In this document: in pieces, positions 24,178 to 34,336 of the stretch
Layout of the letters: every line of letters starts with the position of its first letter
Position numbering within the stretch: the stretch's first letter is position 1
Assembly (NCBI RefSeq): GCF_014839805.1
Contig: NC_051117.1
Location: 9,610,001 to 9,674,000, forward strand
Origin: Manduca sexta
Taxonomy: Eukaryota; Arthropoda; Insecta; Lepidoptera; Sphingidae
DNA length: 64,000 bases
Direction of reading: 5' to 3'
Translations under genes and position numbers: made by a program
Notes under the pieces: generated by a model
The model's input: only the letters and a program-made list of their open reading frames with translations
Told to the model about the DNA's origin: nothing
The model's database searches: none

Positions 24178-24415
24178 GTTAGTCTATTGAAATTAAACAA
24201 ATTTTCGGATTCTATCGCGGTATTGGTGTTTTATTTTCTCCCGACGTTTCGAAGACTTTGCAGCCTTCATGGTCACGGGGGGGACTGAGGTGTTGTTCAT
24301 CCGTAAAGTCAAAGTTACAATATCTACCTACATTTTACAATTATATAACTTTTTTTTTTTTTTTATTTTAGCTGTTGGTGGTCCGATCTACGCAGAATGA
24401 GCTCACAGTGTCTTG
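24178..24415 (-). repeat. Unclassified dispersed repeat, copy 2, inverted relative to copy 1
   Basis: Minus-strand copy of the 22465 repeat, better preserved: GTGACCATGAAGGCTGC, AAAGTCTTCGAAACGTCGGG and ACCGCGATAGAATCCG are intact, with a poly(A)-like tract (T-run at 24349-24364 on the plus strand) inside. Confidence 0.6.
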
Positions 24416-25724
24416 TTAGTCTAGCAGGGCCGGCTTATACAAACAAACCGGACTTTCGGGTGATCGCTTTAGACGTTCGTAACCCTGGAAAGATAGGAAG
24501 GGAGTTTTAAGAACTAAAATGACAATAAGGTAGATAAGTCAATGCTAATAAGACAGCGGTTACATGTCAGTCTGTATTCACGCTAAAAACAATTGTCTCT
24601 GGCATGGCTCTACCAACAATAAAATTTCTAACAGTACTTCCAGTTTCTGCGATGATTGTAGATATAATGCAATATACTTTATAGCAATGAAACAATGCTT
24701 CATAAACTTGCTAAAAATATATCCTCCGAGCTTAAATTTGTCATGTAACGTACGTAGCCTCCTAAAGCCTTCAGTAGCAGTGGGCAATGAGCCAACTGTG
24801 AAACGAGAGACATGGCATTGAGACATGTCGATGACTCCTAAATAAACTATCATACCTAAAAAAAAAATATTTTTTACGTTTTTAGAATTTCTTTGTCTAT
24901 GTACTGTTTATTACCAAAGCTAATAAAAAGTTAAGAATTGAATTTTTTTATTTTAACTATGCTTTTTTAGATATGATAGTTAACTTAGTAGCCATTGATA
25001 TATTTGTATAATGTCTTATTATATAATTAAATTTTTAATACGTCGCCAAAAATAATTTTGTTGTTGTATGTTAGATATATTTAAATTTTATACAAATATA
25101 TCTTAGAGTAGTGTCAGGCCTGTGCATGAAATACTTGATAGCCTTTTATTTATATGCGGGACCTTAAAAATTACACAATACTAAGAATGAATATTATTTG
25201 TTATTTACAGGTAAACTATTCCAAAATTATAGATTAATTTTAAAAATAGTACTTGCCTAGCAAAAATCATCGACGAAAAATAAAAAAATAAAATCAAAAC
25301 TTTACTGGTCACATTTAAACTTCGAACGCAACTCAAATCGATATAAAATAGCATGGAATCGATTTCAAAATGTATTTTCAATGTTTATAATGAGCGTACA
25401 TCAGGTCTAAGCATCCCCGCTGAGAGCGCGAGAAAGCTGGCTTATTTAATATTATTGGTAACATCCACCATTTTATATAAGTTACTTTCATGAATAAATT
25501 TATTAGATGTACGTGTAATCGTAGATTTAATTGCCGGTTGAGTTTGATTTGTTACTGTTTAAAAGTGAATGATGCCACGTTGATGACTTATGGTAAGTGT
25601 TACTGACTATTAAAAGTAGCAACGAGTTAAATTTTGAATCACTGTATGGCGTTCTACACTAGCCGCCCCGAGACATTGCTGTGTTTCTTAAAATCTAATA
25701 GTTATAATGACTAATAATTATACT
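24416..25724. other. Intergenic, no gene seen
   Basis: AT-rich unique sequence. Overlapping short frames on both strands near 24564-24853 have no recognisable protein features. Confidence 0.45.
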
Positions 25725-25885
25725 ACTGAGAGGGATTAAGCCTTAGTGCACCACGCTGACCTAGTGCAGTTTGCCAGACTGCAAATACCCTCAAAATTCG
25801 GAAAAGCTTCTCAGGTTTTCAGGTTTCCTCATGATGTTTTTCTTCTCTGTTAAAGCAAGCGATAATTCACGAACTAGGTTATCGC
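25725..25885 (-). repeat. SINE family A fragment, minus strand
   Basis: Reverse complement of the SINE body at 21751 (CCTGA.AAGCTTTTC, CATCATGAGG, GTGAATTATCGCTTGC blocks). Head and tail are missing. Confidence 0.6.
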
Positions 25886-27384
25886 TGCTTAGTATAGAGT
25901 ATAGAATGAGTTATTTTTATAATGTCCTTCGAATTGTAATAGATAAAGTATTATTACTAGACCAGAAACACAATCTCAAACCAATTTATACTGTTAAAAT
26001 ATTCTTTGTATCTAAACAAATAGTAAAAATAGGTTCAATATCTGCAGATTAAAGCTATGTTTCATCTCGCAAGCGAGATCTATGACGTGGAGACCTTGTT
26101 CGATTTAAATTAATATCGAATGAACGCCTTTTATATGTTTTATTAATCGAATGATTGTGTTGAAATGTTTCCATTTTTGTTGAATAAGTACTCTATTATA
26201 TTAAAGTGTAAAGGGAATATAATCGAACCAATACTATCGTAATTTATAAGTTCAGTTACTTACATTAACTAGTCTAATGTCTACACATTTATACGTAATT
26301 TCTGGATTATTTATTTAACCAATTGGGTATAAATTTGGTTTTTAACCACTCATATTAAATGCGGCACACAATTTAATTATAAAGAATCAATTAATATTCG
26401 AGTTCTGCACATGCGTAATAAATACATGTGCATTTTTAATTGCATAAAGCTGTGGTCACACAGGTGTGCAGTGAGATTACATATCTACTGTTTAAGTATT
26501 TAGATTATAAGATGATGAGTTATTTCGTACAACGATTGACAATTTATTGATAAGCGCTAAAGTATTAGAGACAAAATGTTTATTCCCGTACTCTTATTAG
26601 TATTGTAAATGCGGGTTTGTGAACATGTTTTGTTGTTTGTTAGAAGTAAAGGTAGTTATCGCCATACAAATAAGGATGAAATTGGCATACAGATTAACAA
26701 TGTCCTTTACTTACATATTATAGATTGAATTCTTTATTTAAAATCAAATATAAATCAATATAACATTTGACTTTACATATAAGTATAATTTAATCCTTTA
26801 TTGAAAATAACATAAAATTTATATGACATTTGAAAAAAAAAATATTATACAAATTTTGATTTATAATTTTACCCATGAATGTTATGGTCCATCTGCAATG
26901 CAATGTATCCAAAATTAAAAAAATATTAATATTAATAAATGGATCATTAAGTCTTCAAACAGAATCAAACCTGTGGGGCTAAGCTACGTATCAAATAATG
27001 AAACCTCACCTTCCGAAAACTAACTATAAAAATTCAGGAAACTCCAAATTGATAATATACTTACGTCTGTGAAAATCATTAAAAAACCTATTGGTCGTTA
27101 AGATGACTTCATACCGGGCTGGAAGCTACAGAATGCAGCGCAACCAGATATGCTACATTAATAACTAGTACATTGTGAATATTCAATAACTCAACCCCGT
27201 GACAACTATGAAAATTGTTTAATTATTGCTATAAAAAAATATTCTAGGATATATTTAGAATGGATTTACATACATACTTATCATGATTTATCTAATTCAC
27301 CTTTTTCAATTATAGTCAGAGGTTTTTCATACCCACATTTTGCGAGCTATTTACGTCCTATGTAAGAGCTATGGGCTTTATCCC
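25886..27384. other. Intergenic, no gene seen
   Basis: Strongly AT-rich unique DNA with no supported gene, repeat or RNA. Confidence 0.5.
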
Positions 27385-27508
27385 TGGGCACAATACTTCC
27401 AAACTCCAGTCTGATACTGGGCAATAAATCCTTATCAGACTACCCGGAGGTCGAACTCGAGACCTCTCATGGCAGTTACACTGTAATACTATGCCAACGG
27501 CGCTTAAT
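27385..27508 (-). repeat. SINE family B, truncated copy, minus strand
   Basis: The minus strand shows GCGCCGTTGGCATAGTATTA then a B-box-like GAGTTCGACCTCC and the 'CCAGTATCAGACTGGAG' body block shared with 27665. The body is cut short. Confidence 0.55.
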
Positions 27509-27664
27509 GTTATTTCCTCCATATCGCTTATTTATACAAATATGTATAAGTGTATTTGATAGTCAGCGGCGTATGTTATATAGATTTAGCTAGTTTTGCA
27601 AACCGCATACACAAATATTATATAAGTTTGAGGTCGGAGTACATACATACATACATAACATCAC

Positions 27665-27901
27665 GCATTTATCCCCGAGGGGGTATGCAGAGGCGCAACT
27701 AAGGCACCCACTTTTCGCCAAGTTTGTTCCGTCCCATGATGTGATAGGCGGCGAGCCTATCGCCATATCGGGCACAAATTCCAGACTCTGGGCTGATACT
27801 GACAGAAAAACCCAAATATCACTTTGCCCAAGGGATTCGAACCCAGGACCGTGAGCGCTGTCGTACCGGGCATGCAATACAACTACGCCACCGAGGCAGT
27901 C
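27665..27901 (-). repeat. SINE family B, well preserved copy, minus strand
   Basis: The minus-strand head reads GACTGCCTCGGTGGCGTAGT (A box) and GGTTCGAATCC (perfect B box, about 27836-27846), followed by a body with CAGTATCAGCCCAGAGTCTG and GCCCGATATGGCGATAGGC. The 3' side meets a CATA microsatellite near 27645-27660. This is the best reference copy of the family in the window. Confidence 0.8.
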
Positions 27902-28079
27902 TAGGACTACTACTAATACTGTTACCGATTAGCAAACATACATGCAAACGCTCTAAACGTTTCTAAATTTTAGATAGCAAAAAATTGCATTACAATTACC
28001 CCCAGCCATTGCGATGGGTTATGTTGCGGTGATTTTGCGAACGACGTAAATTTCTCCCCTACATTTATGGTAAAGTCAA

Positions 28080-28235
28080 GCGAACATTTTAGAACTTTAC
28101 TATCAAACCAGATAAAATTCGTAGACCCCCGCTTACTAATTGTGGACCCCATTTTTGGTTATGCCAACGTAGACCCCTGTCAAGTCTTCCGTGGACCCCT
28201 GGGGTCCACCTGGACCACTTTGGGAATCAATGCTG
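28080..28235 (-). mobile_element. hAT-like element end
   Basis: Read from 28235 leftwards the sequence is CAGCATTGATTCCCAAAGTG, then repeated GTGGACCCC-type words (GGTCCACG/GGACCCC). CAG...TTCCCAAA with GTCCAC repeats is typical of hAT terminal inverted repeats. The other end and target duplication were not found. Confidence 0.4.
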
Positions 28236-30422
28236 TAAGTCCTCAGCTGTGTGATGATGTGCCGAAGTCATAAGGAATAACTTTAATGAATTAGCCAATA
28301 ATCAGATAACGCATAATATATTCAATTAATTAATAATCTGCATATTATATTGATTAACAATTGCTTTATAGAGAATTGGTTTGAATATTGTATCGGTGCA
28401 TGACGCGTCCCTGGCGCCGAAACAATTAAGCGAGTGCGTTACAGGATACAGCTGCAGGCGGCGCGACAGCACTAATAGGACGATGGCGGGGGTGAGCGAC
28501 GGGAACGGGACGGGGGGGGGTCGTGTTAGTTACAGTTTTATTTTTATCGCCATGAATTTTATTACGAGATTTGGTATTTCTGCACAGCAATCATTTGGGG
28601 CCGCCGTGTGTTGACTATAATTCCAACATCTGCCTTAAAACTATCTCACTTATGATTGTTCATCGAAGTGACCATGAAAACTTACACTTGCGACATGAAC
28701 AAGAAGTGTGTAGTTAATACACATACACACTGTGGGCATTCCGCAGCAGCGTTAAAGTGCTTCGTTTTTTACGAGTGAAGGCGATTTGTATAAACTGAAA
28801 TTTCTAATCAAATTTAGCAATGAGATGCCGTGGTTGTGCTTCTAAGATTTTCTAGTTAATTACCCGTGCGGTCAGTATTTTCTTTCCAACAAAGTATTAG
28901 CATTTTATATTAACGCCAATCAGAATATATTTATTATAATCAAGTTTCCTAATGAACGCGCAGTGAACTACACAGCGTCCTTTAGAATTTTAAATTAATT
29001 CGCATGCGATTAGAGGAATTTAATTAGAGTGTCACATGTGTTATGTAGTTTTTCTGTCCTCTGTGTAGAGGCCGAGCCCTCACAAAGGCTCGTCTCGTAA
29101 GAACAAGTACACGACAGTAATTAAATTGTAGAGCGCGCTCATGCAACTCTGTCGGTCTATACCTACTTGTTGATATTGTGGTTCCTTTTACCTTTTGTAA
29201 TAAGAAATTTAAATAACTTGTCGACATTGCAACACCATATAATTAATTATTTATGTATTGATTTTGAAAGCAGTGTTTCCGATGTTGTTTTATTTAAGAA
29301 AATCAATAAGCATAACGAGCGGATGATTAGAGCTGCGTTTGTAGATAAACAGCATTCTAATACGAACTTTTAAATTACAATGCATTGCAGTCGTCCTGAG
29401 ATATATAATGCTCAGGCCCATCTATCATATTGACCAGTATTTATACTTTCTAGAATATCTTTAAAACAGGAACAATAAGGATTCTAGAAGCACAGTCTAT
29501 GCTTTCCTTGTCCCTTATAAAAGGACTTTTATTGACGGCCTCTGAACCGTGATATCAGGAAATCAGTCAATCAATCAGCATATCTCCGTCCACTGCTGAA
29601 CGTAGGCCTCCTCGAGTGAGCTCCGACCATGGCGGTCTTGAGCAACCTGCATCCATCCCCAAAGTCTAAAAAATGCCTGAAGTCACTGTGCTTTTCATGC
29701 GCCACATTAGTGGCGTATGTTAATGACGGCGTGTGAGTCGTCGGTGGCGGTTGTCGACTCGGTGCAAAGTTTGCGAACAACATGTTTACGCGCCGCTGTT
29801 CCGGGTAATATTTCATGTTATCGGAGTGACGCGGTGGGGAGCGTATCTGCTGTCTCGAGTCTCGGATGCAACTGCGTTTACCGTGCTTGTAGATCAGGTT
29901 TTTGCTTGCTTGTGTGAAAGATGGGAGTATTTTTAAGGTTTACGGATCTCTCGTAGGTATGCCGTTGGGTAGGAATTTTGTTTTTTAAATTTCTGCAAAG
30001 TTAATCGGCAATTTCAGTATATGTATAAGTAACGTCTACCTAGCTGTTATGTTTTGCTTTGAAAAATATTATATCTGGTAACACTGAGTTTTTGTTACTA
30101 TTTTATAATATAGTAGCCGCTTTATAGAAAAAGAAACTTATTAAAACCGTCTAGTTTTTCAAATGTGTTTAATTCACATTGATGTAATTTTGACGACCTT
30201 ACATACTTACACTCTCCCTCACACACGTGGAACCATAGCAATAGCAGCCGTAATTCTATAGCAATCAGTATTAAAAAAACTCAGAAACAATTATGCTTTT
30301 GCCTCCACAGATAATATATAAAATACAGGGTCGCTAAGACTTTAAACTTACCTCTAACATGATTGTGTTTATTATGCGTACCATTCTTTATTTAAATTTG
30401 TTATCTTACAATTTATCACGAA
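28236..30422. other. Intergenic with one dispersed repeat
   Basis: A GC-rich patch (28390-28530) has no gene I can support. At 29560-29665 the words GTCCACTGCTGAACGTAGGC and CATGGCGGTCTTGAGC match a repeat also present at 54095-54165, of a type I recall as a common moth and butterfly retroelement fragment. Overlapping GC-rich frames at 29570-29940 are not convincing. Confidence 0.4.
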
Positions 30423-31556
30423 TCTATACTATTATATAAAGCTGAAGAGTTTGTTTGTTTGTTTGTTTTTTTTAACGCGCTAATCTCACGAACTACTGGA
30501 TCAAACTGAAAAATTATTTTTGTGTTGGATAGCCCTTTGTTCGTGGAGTGCTATAGGCTATATATCATCACGCTATACCCAAAAGGAGCGGAGCAGTAAT
30601 GGCTTATCTCAGGAACTACCGGTTCGAATTGAAAAATTCTTTTTGTGTTGGATAGCCCTTTGTTCCTGGACTGCTATTGGCTATATATTATCACGCTATG
30701 TCCAATAGGAGCGGAACAGTGATGGCTAATCTCAGGAACTATCGGTTCGAACTGATTTTTTTTTTGTGTTGGATAGTACTTTGTTCGTGGAGTGCTATAG
30801 GCTATATATCATCACGCTATTATCAATAGGAGCGGAGCAGTGATGGCTAATCTCAGGAACTATCAGTTCGAACTGAATTTTTTTTTTGTGTTGGATAGCC
30901 CTTTGTTCGTGGAGTGCTATTGGCTATATATTATCACGCTATGTCCAATAGGGGCGGAGCAGTAATGGCTAATCTCAGGAACTACCGATGCGAACTGAAA
31001 AAATATTTTTGTGTTGGATAGCCCTTTGTTTGTGGAGTGCTAGAGGCTATATATCATCACGCTATGCCCAATAGGAGCGGAGCAGTAATGGCTGATCTCA
31101 GGAACTATCAGTTCGAAATGAAAACATATTTTTTTTGTTGGATAGCCCTTTGTTCCTGGAGTGCTATAAGTTATATATCGTCACGCTATGACCAATAGGA
31201 GCGGAGCAGTAATGAAACATGTTGCAAAAACGGGGAAAATTTATTAGTTTTGAGAGCTTCTGTTGCGTGCGCTGCGTAAACGGTAAAAGTTATGCAACAA
31301 TAATGTATGACGGGATTGTTACTATTAAAAAGTTCTACAAAAATATATCATAAAACAAAGTCCGCCGCTTCATCGGTCTGCCCGAACGTGTTAAACTCAA
31401 AACTACCCAACGTATTAAAATAAAATTTGGTATGGAGACAGTTTGAGACCCTGGGAAGAACATAGGCTCCCGGAAAATATATAGCGTGACTTTTATTACA
31501 GAAAACTTTAGCCCGAAAATCTTTATAACGCGGGCGGAGCCGCGGGCAATAGCTAG
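30423..31556 (+). mobile_element. Helitron-like element with expanded internal tandem array
   Basis: It starts TCTATACTATTATATAAAGC after host A and ends GCCGCGGGCAATAGCTAG before host T (31557). The 3' hairpin CGCGG/CCGCG is intact. Compared with the 634-bp copy at 10153 the flanking arms are closely similar, and the extra length comes from additional core units. No transposase or helicase coding, so it is non-autonomous. Confidence 0.8.
30481..31214 (+). repeat. Six-unit tandem array, ~122 bp per unit, inside the Helitron-like element
   Basis: Units begin at about 30481, 30604, 30728, 30848, 30970 and 31093. Each contains ATCTCAGGAACTA, TTTTTGTGTTGGATAG, a 'GGAGTGCTATAGGCTATATA' type block (lengths vary), ATCACGCTAT and CAATAGGAGCGGAGCAG. 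Units differ at scattered sites, so the array is not perfectly homogenised. Confidence 0.85.
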
Positions 31557-31589
31557 TATCTTATAATTTTAGTATAGCTATATTTACAA

Positions 31590-32330
31590 CTAGCTTCCGC
31601 CCGCAGCTTCGCCCGCGTGGATTTCGGAATTCAAAAATGGAGGAGGTGCTCAATTTATCGGGATGTTTTTTTAATGTATGGTGGTATGCAGGTGGTCCGA
31701 TTGTCCGGTCAGGATCTGATGATGGGATCCTGGTGAAATCGAAGGAAGCATATAGCATGATTCAGTATTCACGCGTGATGGCTTATTATTAGCGTATTTC
31801 ATGTATAACTTTGGTGTTTCCATACCGATTTCTATGATTCTTTTTTATGGAATATTTAATAATGTTAACTTTTTTAATTAGGGATGACTGAGAGTGTTAT
31901 AAACGTAAGAGTAGACAAATATAATGAGAAAACTTCGAACTGCTAAGCTATCGGGACTTACACGTGTTATTGTGAGTCAACCATAAAAGATAGACATATG
32001 CTGTCGTGGGATATGTTTACATAATTTTAAGGAGAACATTTCCGTCATACATGATTTCTGTGTAGCTTTAACCATTAAGGTTGCACACGCGACGGAAGCT
32101 TAAAAATGGAGTAACTTCTCCCGTTTTCCCAACATTTCCCTTCACTGCTCTGCTCCTATTAATTGTAGCGTGATGAAAAGTATACTATAACCAGCACAGG
32201 AGTATGATAAATAATTGTACCAAGTTTCGTTAAAATCCGTCGAGTAGTTTTTGTTTCTATAACGGTTATACAGACAGACAGACAGACAAAAATTTTACTA
32301 ATTGCATTTTTGGCATCAGTATCGATCCCT
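31590..32330 (-). mobile_element. Older Helitron-like element, reverse orientation, tail to tail with the previous one
   Basis: On the minus strand the 3' end reads GGGCGGAAGCTAG followed by T; the body contains ATCACGCTACAATTAATAGG and AGCAGAGCAGTGA, diverged versions of the core blocks of the 30423 element, and the left part has a GACA microsatellite (32273-32287). The 5' limit is uncertain. Confidence 0.55.
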
Positions 32331-33101
32331 AATCACCCCTAATAGTTATTATTTTGGAAATATATTTCATGTACAGAATTGACCTCTCTACAGATTAATT
32401 ATAAGTATATAGAAGATAGATAGAAGATTACATAATGATACTTTTAATGTAATGCACTATAATTTTACTTATGAAAAAGAATTTGTCACATTTTCAGCAT
32501 TTAATATTATGGTACAATTTTGATTCAGAAGTGGCAACACCAGTTATTTGATTTGATTGACGGCTGAAGGACATGCATCCATAGCTATAAATAAATAAAA
32601 AAAAAAGATCTGATTAAGCCGCTGATACATTTTTAAGCTTTAATTGTGTTTATTAAGTGATTTTTGAGTTATTTTAAACATTTAAATACAAAAGAAATTA
32701 GTGAAATTATTCCTTGTGATGGTTTAAAGTGTGTGACAGTTTTGATAAGCGAAAAAAGGTGAATTTGTTAGGTTATGATGAAAAACAACTTTCAACTAGC
32801 TGGTGAGTGGTGCGAAATGTACGCCTGCCTTGAAGAAACTTATACATAAGGTAAGTATATTTATCAATGTCCAAAACTAATTGTCGTCTTGGTTGCTCCG
32901 ATACAAAAAGTAATAAGTTGTATTGTAGGTACTTATTGCACATTTTTTTCGAACAAGACAAGTGGAACAGAAACGCGGTCTTTTTTGTGCTGCATTTGCT
33001 TACACAATCATCGCATGCGTCGTACACAAAACAGTAGGCACGACACTGTACCCATTTAATTTATTTAAAAAAAACAAGCAAACCCGCCTGCGCAAAAGGA
33101 T
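32331..33101. other. Flank of the LTR retrotransposon; possible disrupted transcription unit
   Basis: AT-rich DNA with a consensus donor AAGGTAAGTAT at about 32848-32858 and a 56-codon frame from ATG 32867 with a Cys-rich start (SKTNCRLGCSD). This could be a 5' exon region interrupted by the retrotransposon, but the evidence is thin. Confidence 0.3.
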
Positions 33102-33348
33102 TGTTGTCGCACCTATCGTCTCCACTGTCAAAACTACCTTCATTTTAATATTGTACCACCTTTTCCCCTCTCCACGTGAACTGTCAAACAACATTATAAA
33201 AGAGGCAGCATTGGACGAAGAAAGAAGTTGTTCCTTAACCGTCGTAGAGTGCGGATGTCTCAGTAAAATAGTGAATTAGTGTGATAAGTGTCTGATTATA
33301 TTAAATCATATATACTACTGTGTTGGCGTATTACTACACTTCACTCAT
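33102..33348 (+). repeat. 5' LTR
   Basis: Begins TGTTGTCGCACC and ends CTTCACTCAT. A TATA box (TATAAA, 33195-33200) supplies the promoter. The end is TG...AT rather than the usual TG...CA, judged from the position of the target duplication. Confidence 0.92.
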
Positions 33349-33367
33349 ATCAGAAGTGGGATACGCA
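33349..33367 (+). other. Probable primer binding site, tRNA-Leu-like
   Basis: TCAGAAGTGGGAT starts two bases after the LTR and is complementary to the 3' end of an insect tRNA-Leu as I recall it. The terminal TGG that would pair with CCA is not preserved and would overlap the LTR end. The assignment is from memory. Confidence 0.4.
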
Positions 33368-34328
33368 ATGCCACGCTCACCGAATAGTTCGTCTATATCG
33401 CGTAGTCGCAAAAGAAGATTAAGAACAGTATCTTCAACTAGCTCGAGCTCGTCTTCTTCCAACTCGAGTAGTAGCTGTGACCAACAGCGACGAAAAGTAA
33501 GCGCCGCCGACGCAAGGGTTCACAAACCGTGAGTCAAAACGTTTTGTTAGCGTCAGTTATTCCCGAATTTGACCCGCTTGTAGATAATATAGATATGTGG
33601 CTCAATGTAGTAGAAGCCAATTCTCGCGCATTCGGGTGGTCTGACAATATGACCAAATACCAAGCCCTTCAAAAATTGCGTAACACTGCGAAAACTTGGC
33701 TAGATTCTTTGCAAAAAAATGAAACTAAATGGACCACTTGGAAATGGAGGCACTGGCGAGGTGTATTGTCCGATACTTTTCAAGTAAAACGTAATATGTT
33801 TAGAGCACTCAAAGAACTAATTGATGCAAAACCATTGGCTAATCAGTCGTTGTACGAATTCTTTTTTCAACAAAAATCAAGAATAGATCGTTTACAGTTA
33901 AAATTCCGGGAACAAGACATTGTATCTGTAATAGTTGGAACAATTGGCGATACTAATATAGGTATGGCCTCAGAAGCTGGTAATTTTAAGTATTGCGATG
34001 ATTTAGCGTCTTTTTTACACGGGAAAAACTACTCGCTTCCTGAAAAGGAACCTACTCAAAAGAACTCAATTCTTTTCAAAGGTTATCGATTGCCTCAAAC
34101 CGGGCCTCAGAATCCGATAGCTAGTAAATCTGAGAGTAAATCCGAACCATCTCCTTCCACTAGTGGTCTTCCTCATACAAGCAGTATATGTTATCGCTGT
34201 GGAGAAGTGGGTCATAGGAGAAACAACTGTACAGTTAAAGATACTGTCAGATGTTCATCATGCAAAAAATAGGTCACCTAGAAGAAGCTTGTAAGTCAAA
34301 AGCAAAACTAAAACGGAAAAGGGTTTAG
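33368..34328 (+). CDS. gag: Retrotransposon gag polyprotein, frame-broken
   Basis: Structural protein that would assemble the virus-like particle and bind the element's RNA. A first frame from ATG 33368 to 33532 gives 54 residues, rich in Ser and basic residues. A second frame, overlapping it by four bases, carries the gag core from about 33532 (PEFDP and DMWLNVVEAN near its start, LYEFFFQQK in the middle) and the first zinc knuckle CYRCGEVGHRRNNC just before a stop in 34270-34272. The second knuckle lies in the -1 frame straight after a run of six A (34264-34269) and stops at 34328. The A6 run could be a frameshift site for gag-pol expression or an assembly or mutation indel. Both knuckles keep their Cys and His residues. 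Confidence 0.75.
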
Positions 34329-34336
34329 AAGTTAAA

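Noticed and set aside
29570..29940. Several overlapping GC-rich frames on both strands
   Set aside because: Three frames open together in a GC-rich patch beside a retroelement fragment; none has protein features.
32273..32287. CRISPR-like or regulatory array of GACA repeats
   Set aside because: A four-base microsatellite in an old mobile element; no spacers. No CRISPR array exists in the window and the DNA is eukaryotic.
33368..33532. Separate small Ser/Arg-rich host gene before the retrotransposon gag
   Set aside because: It starts 19 bases after the LTR inside the element, so it belongs to the retrotransposon, most likely as the gag N-terminus.
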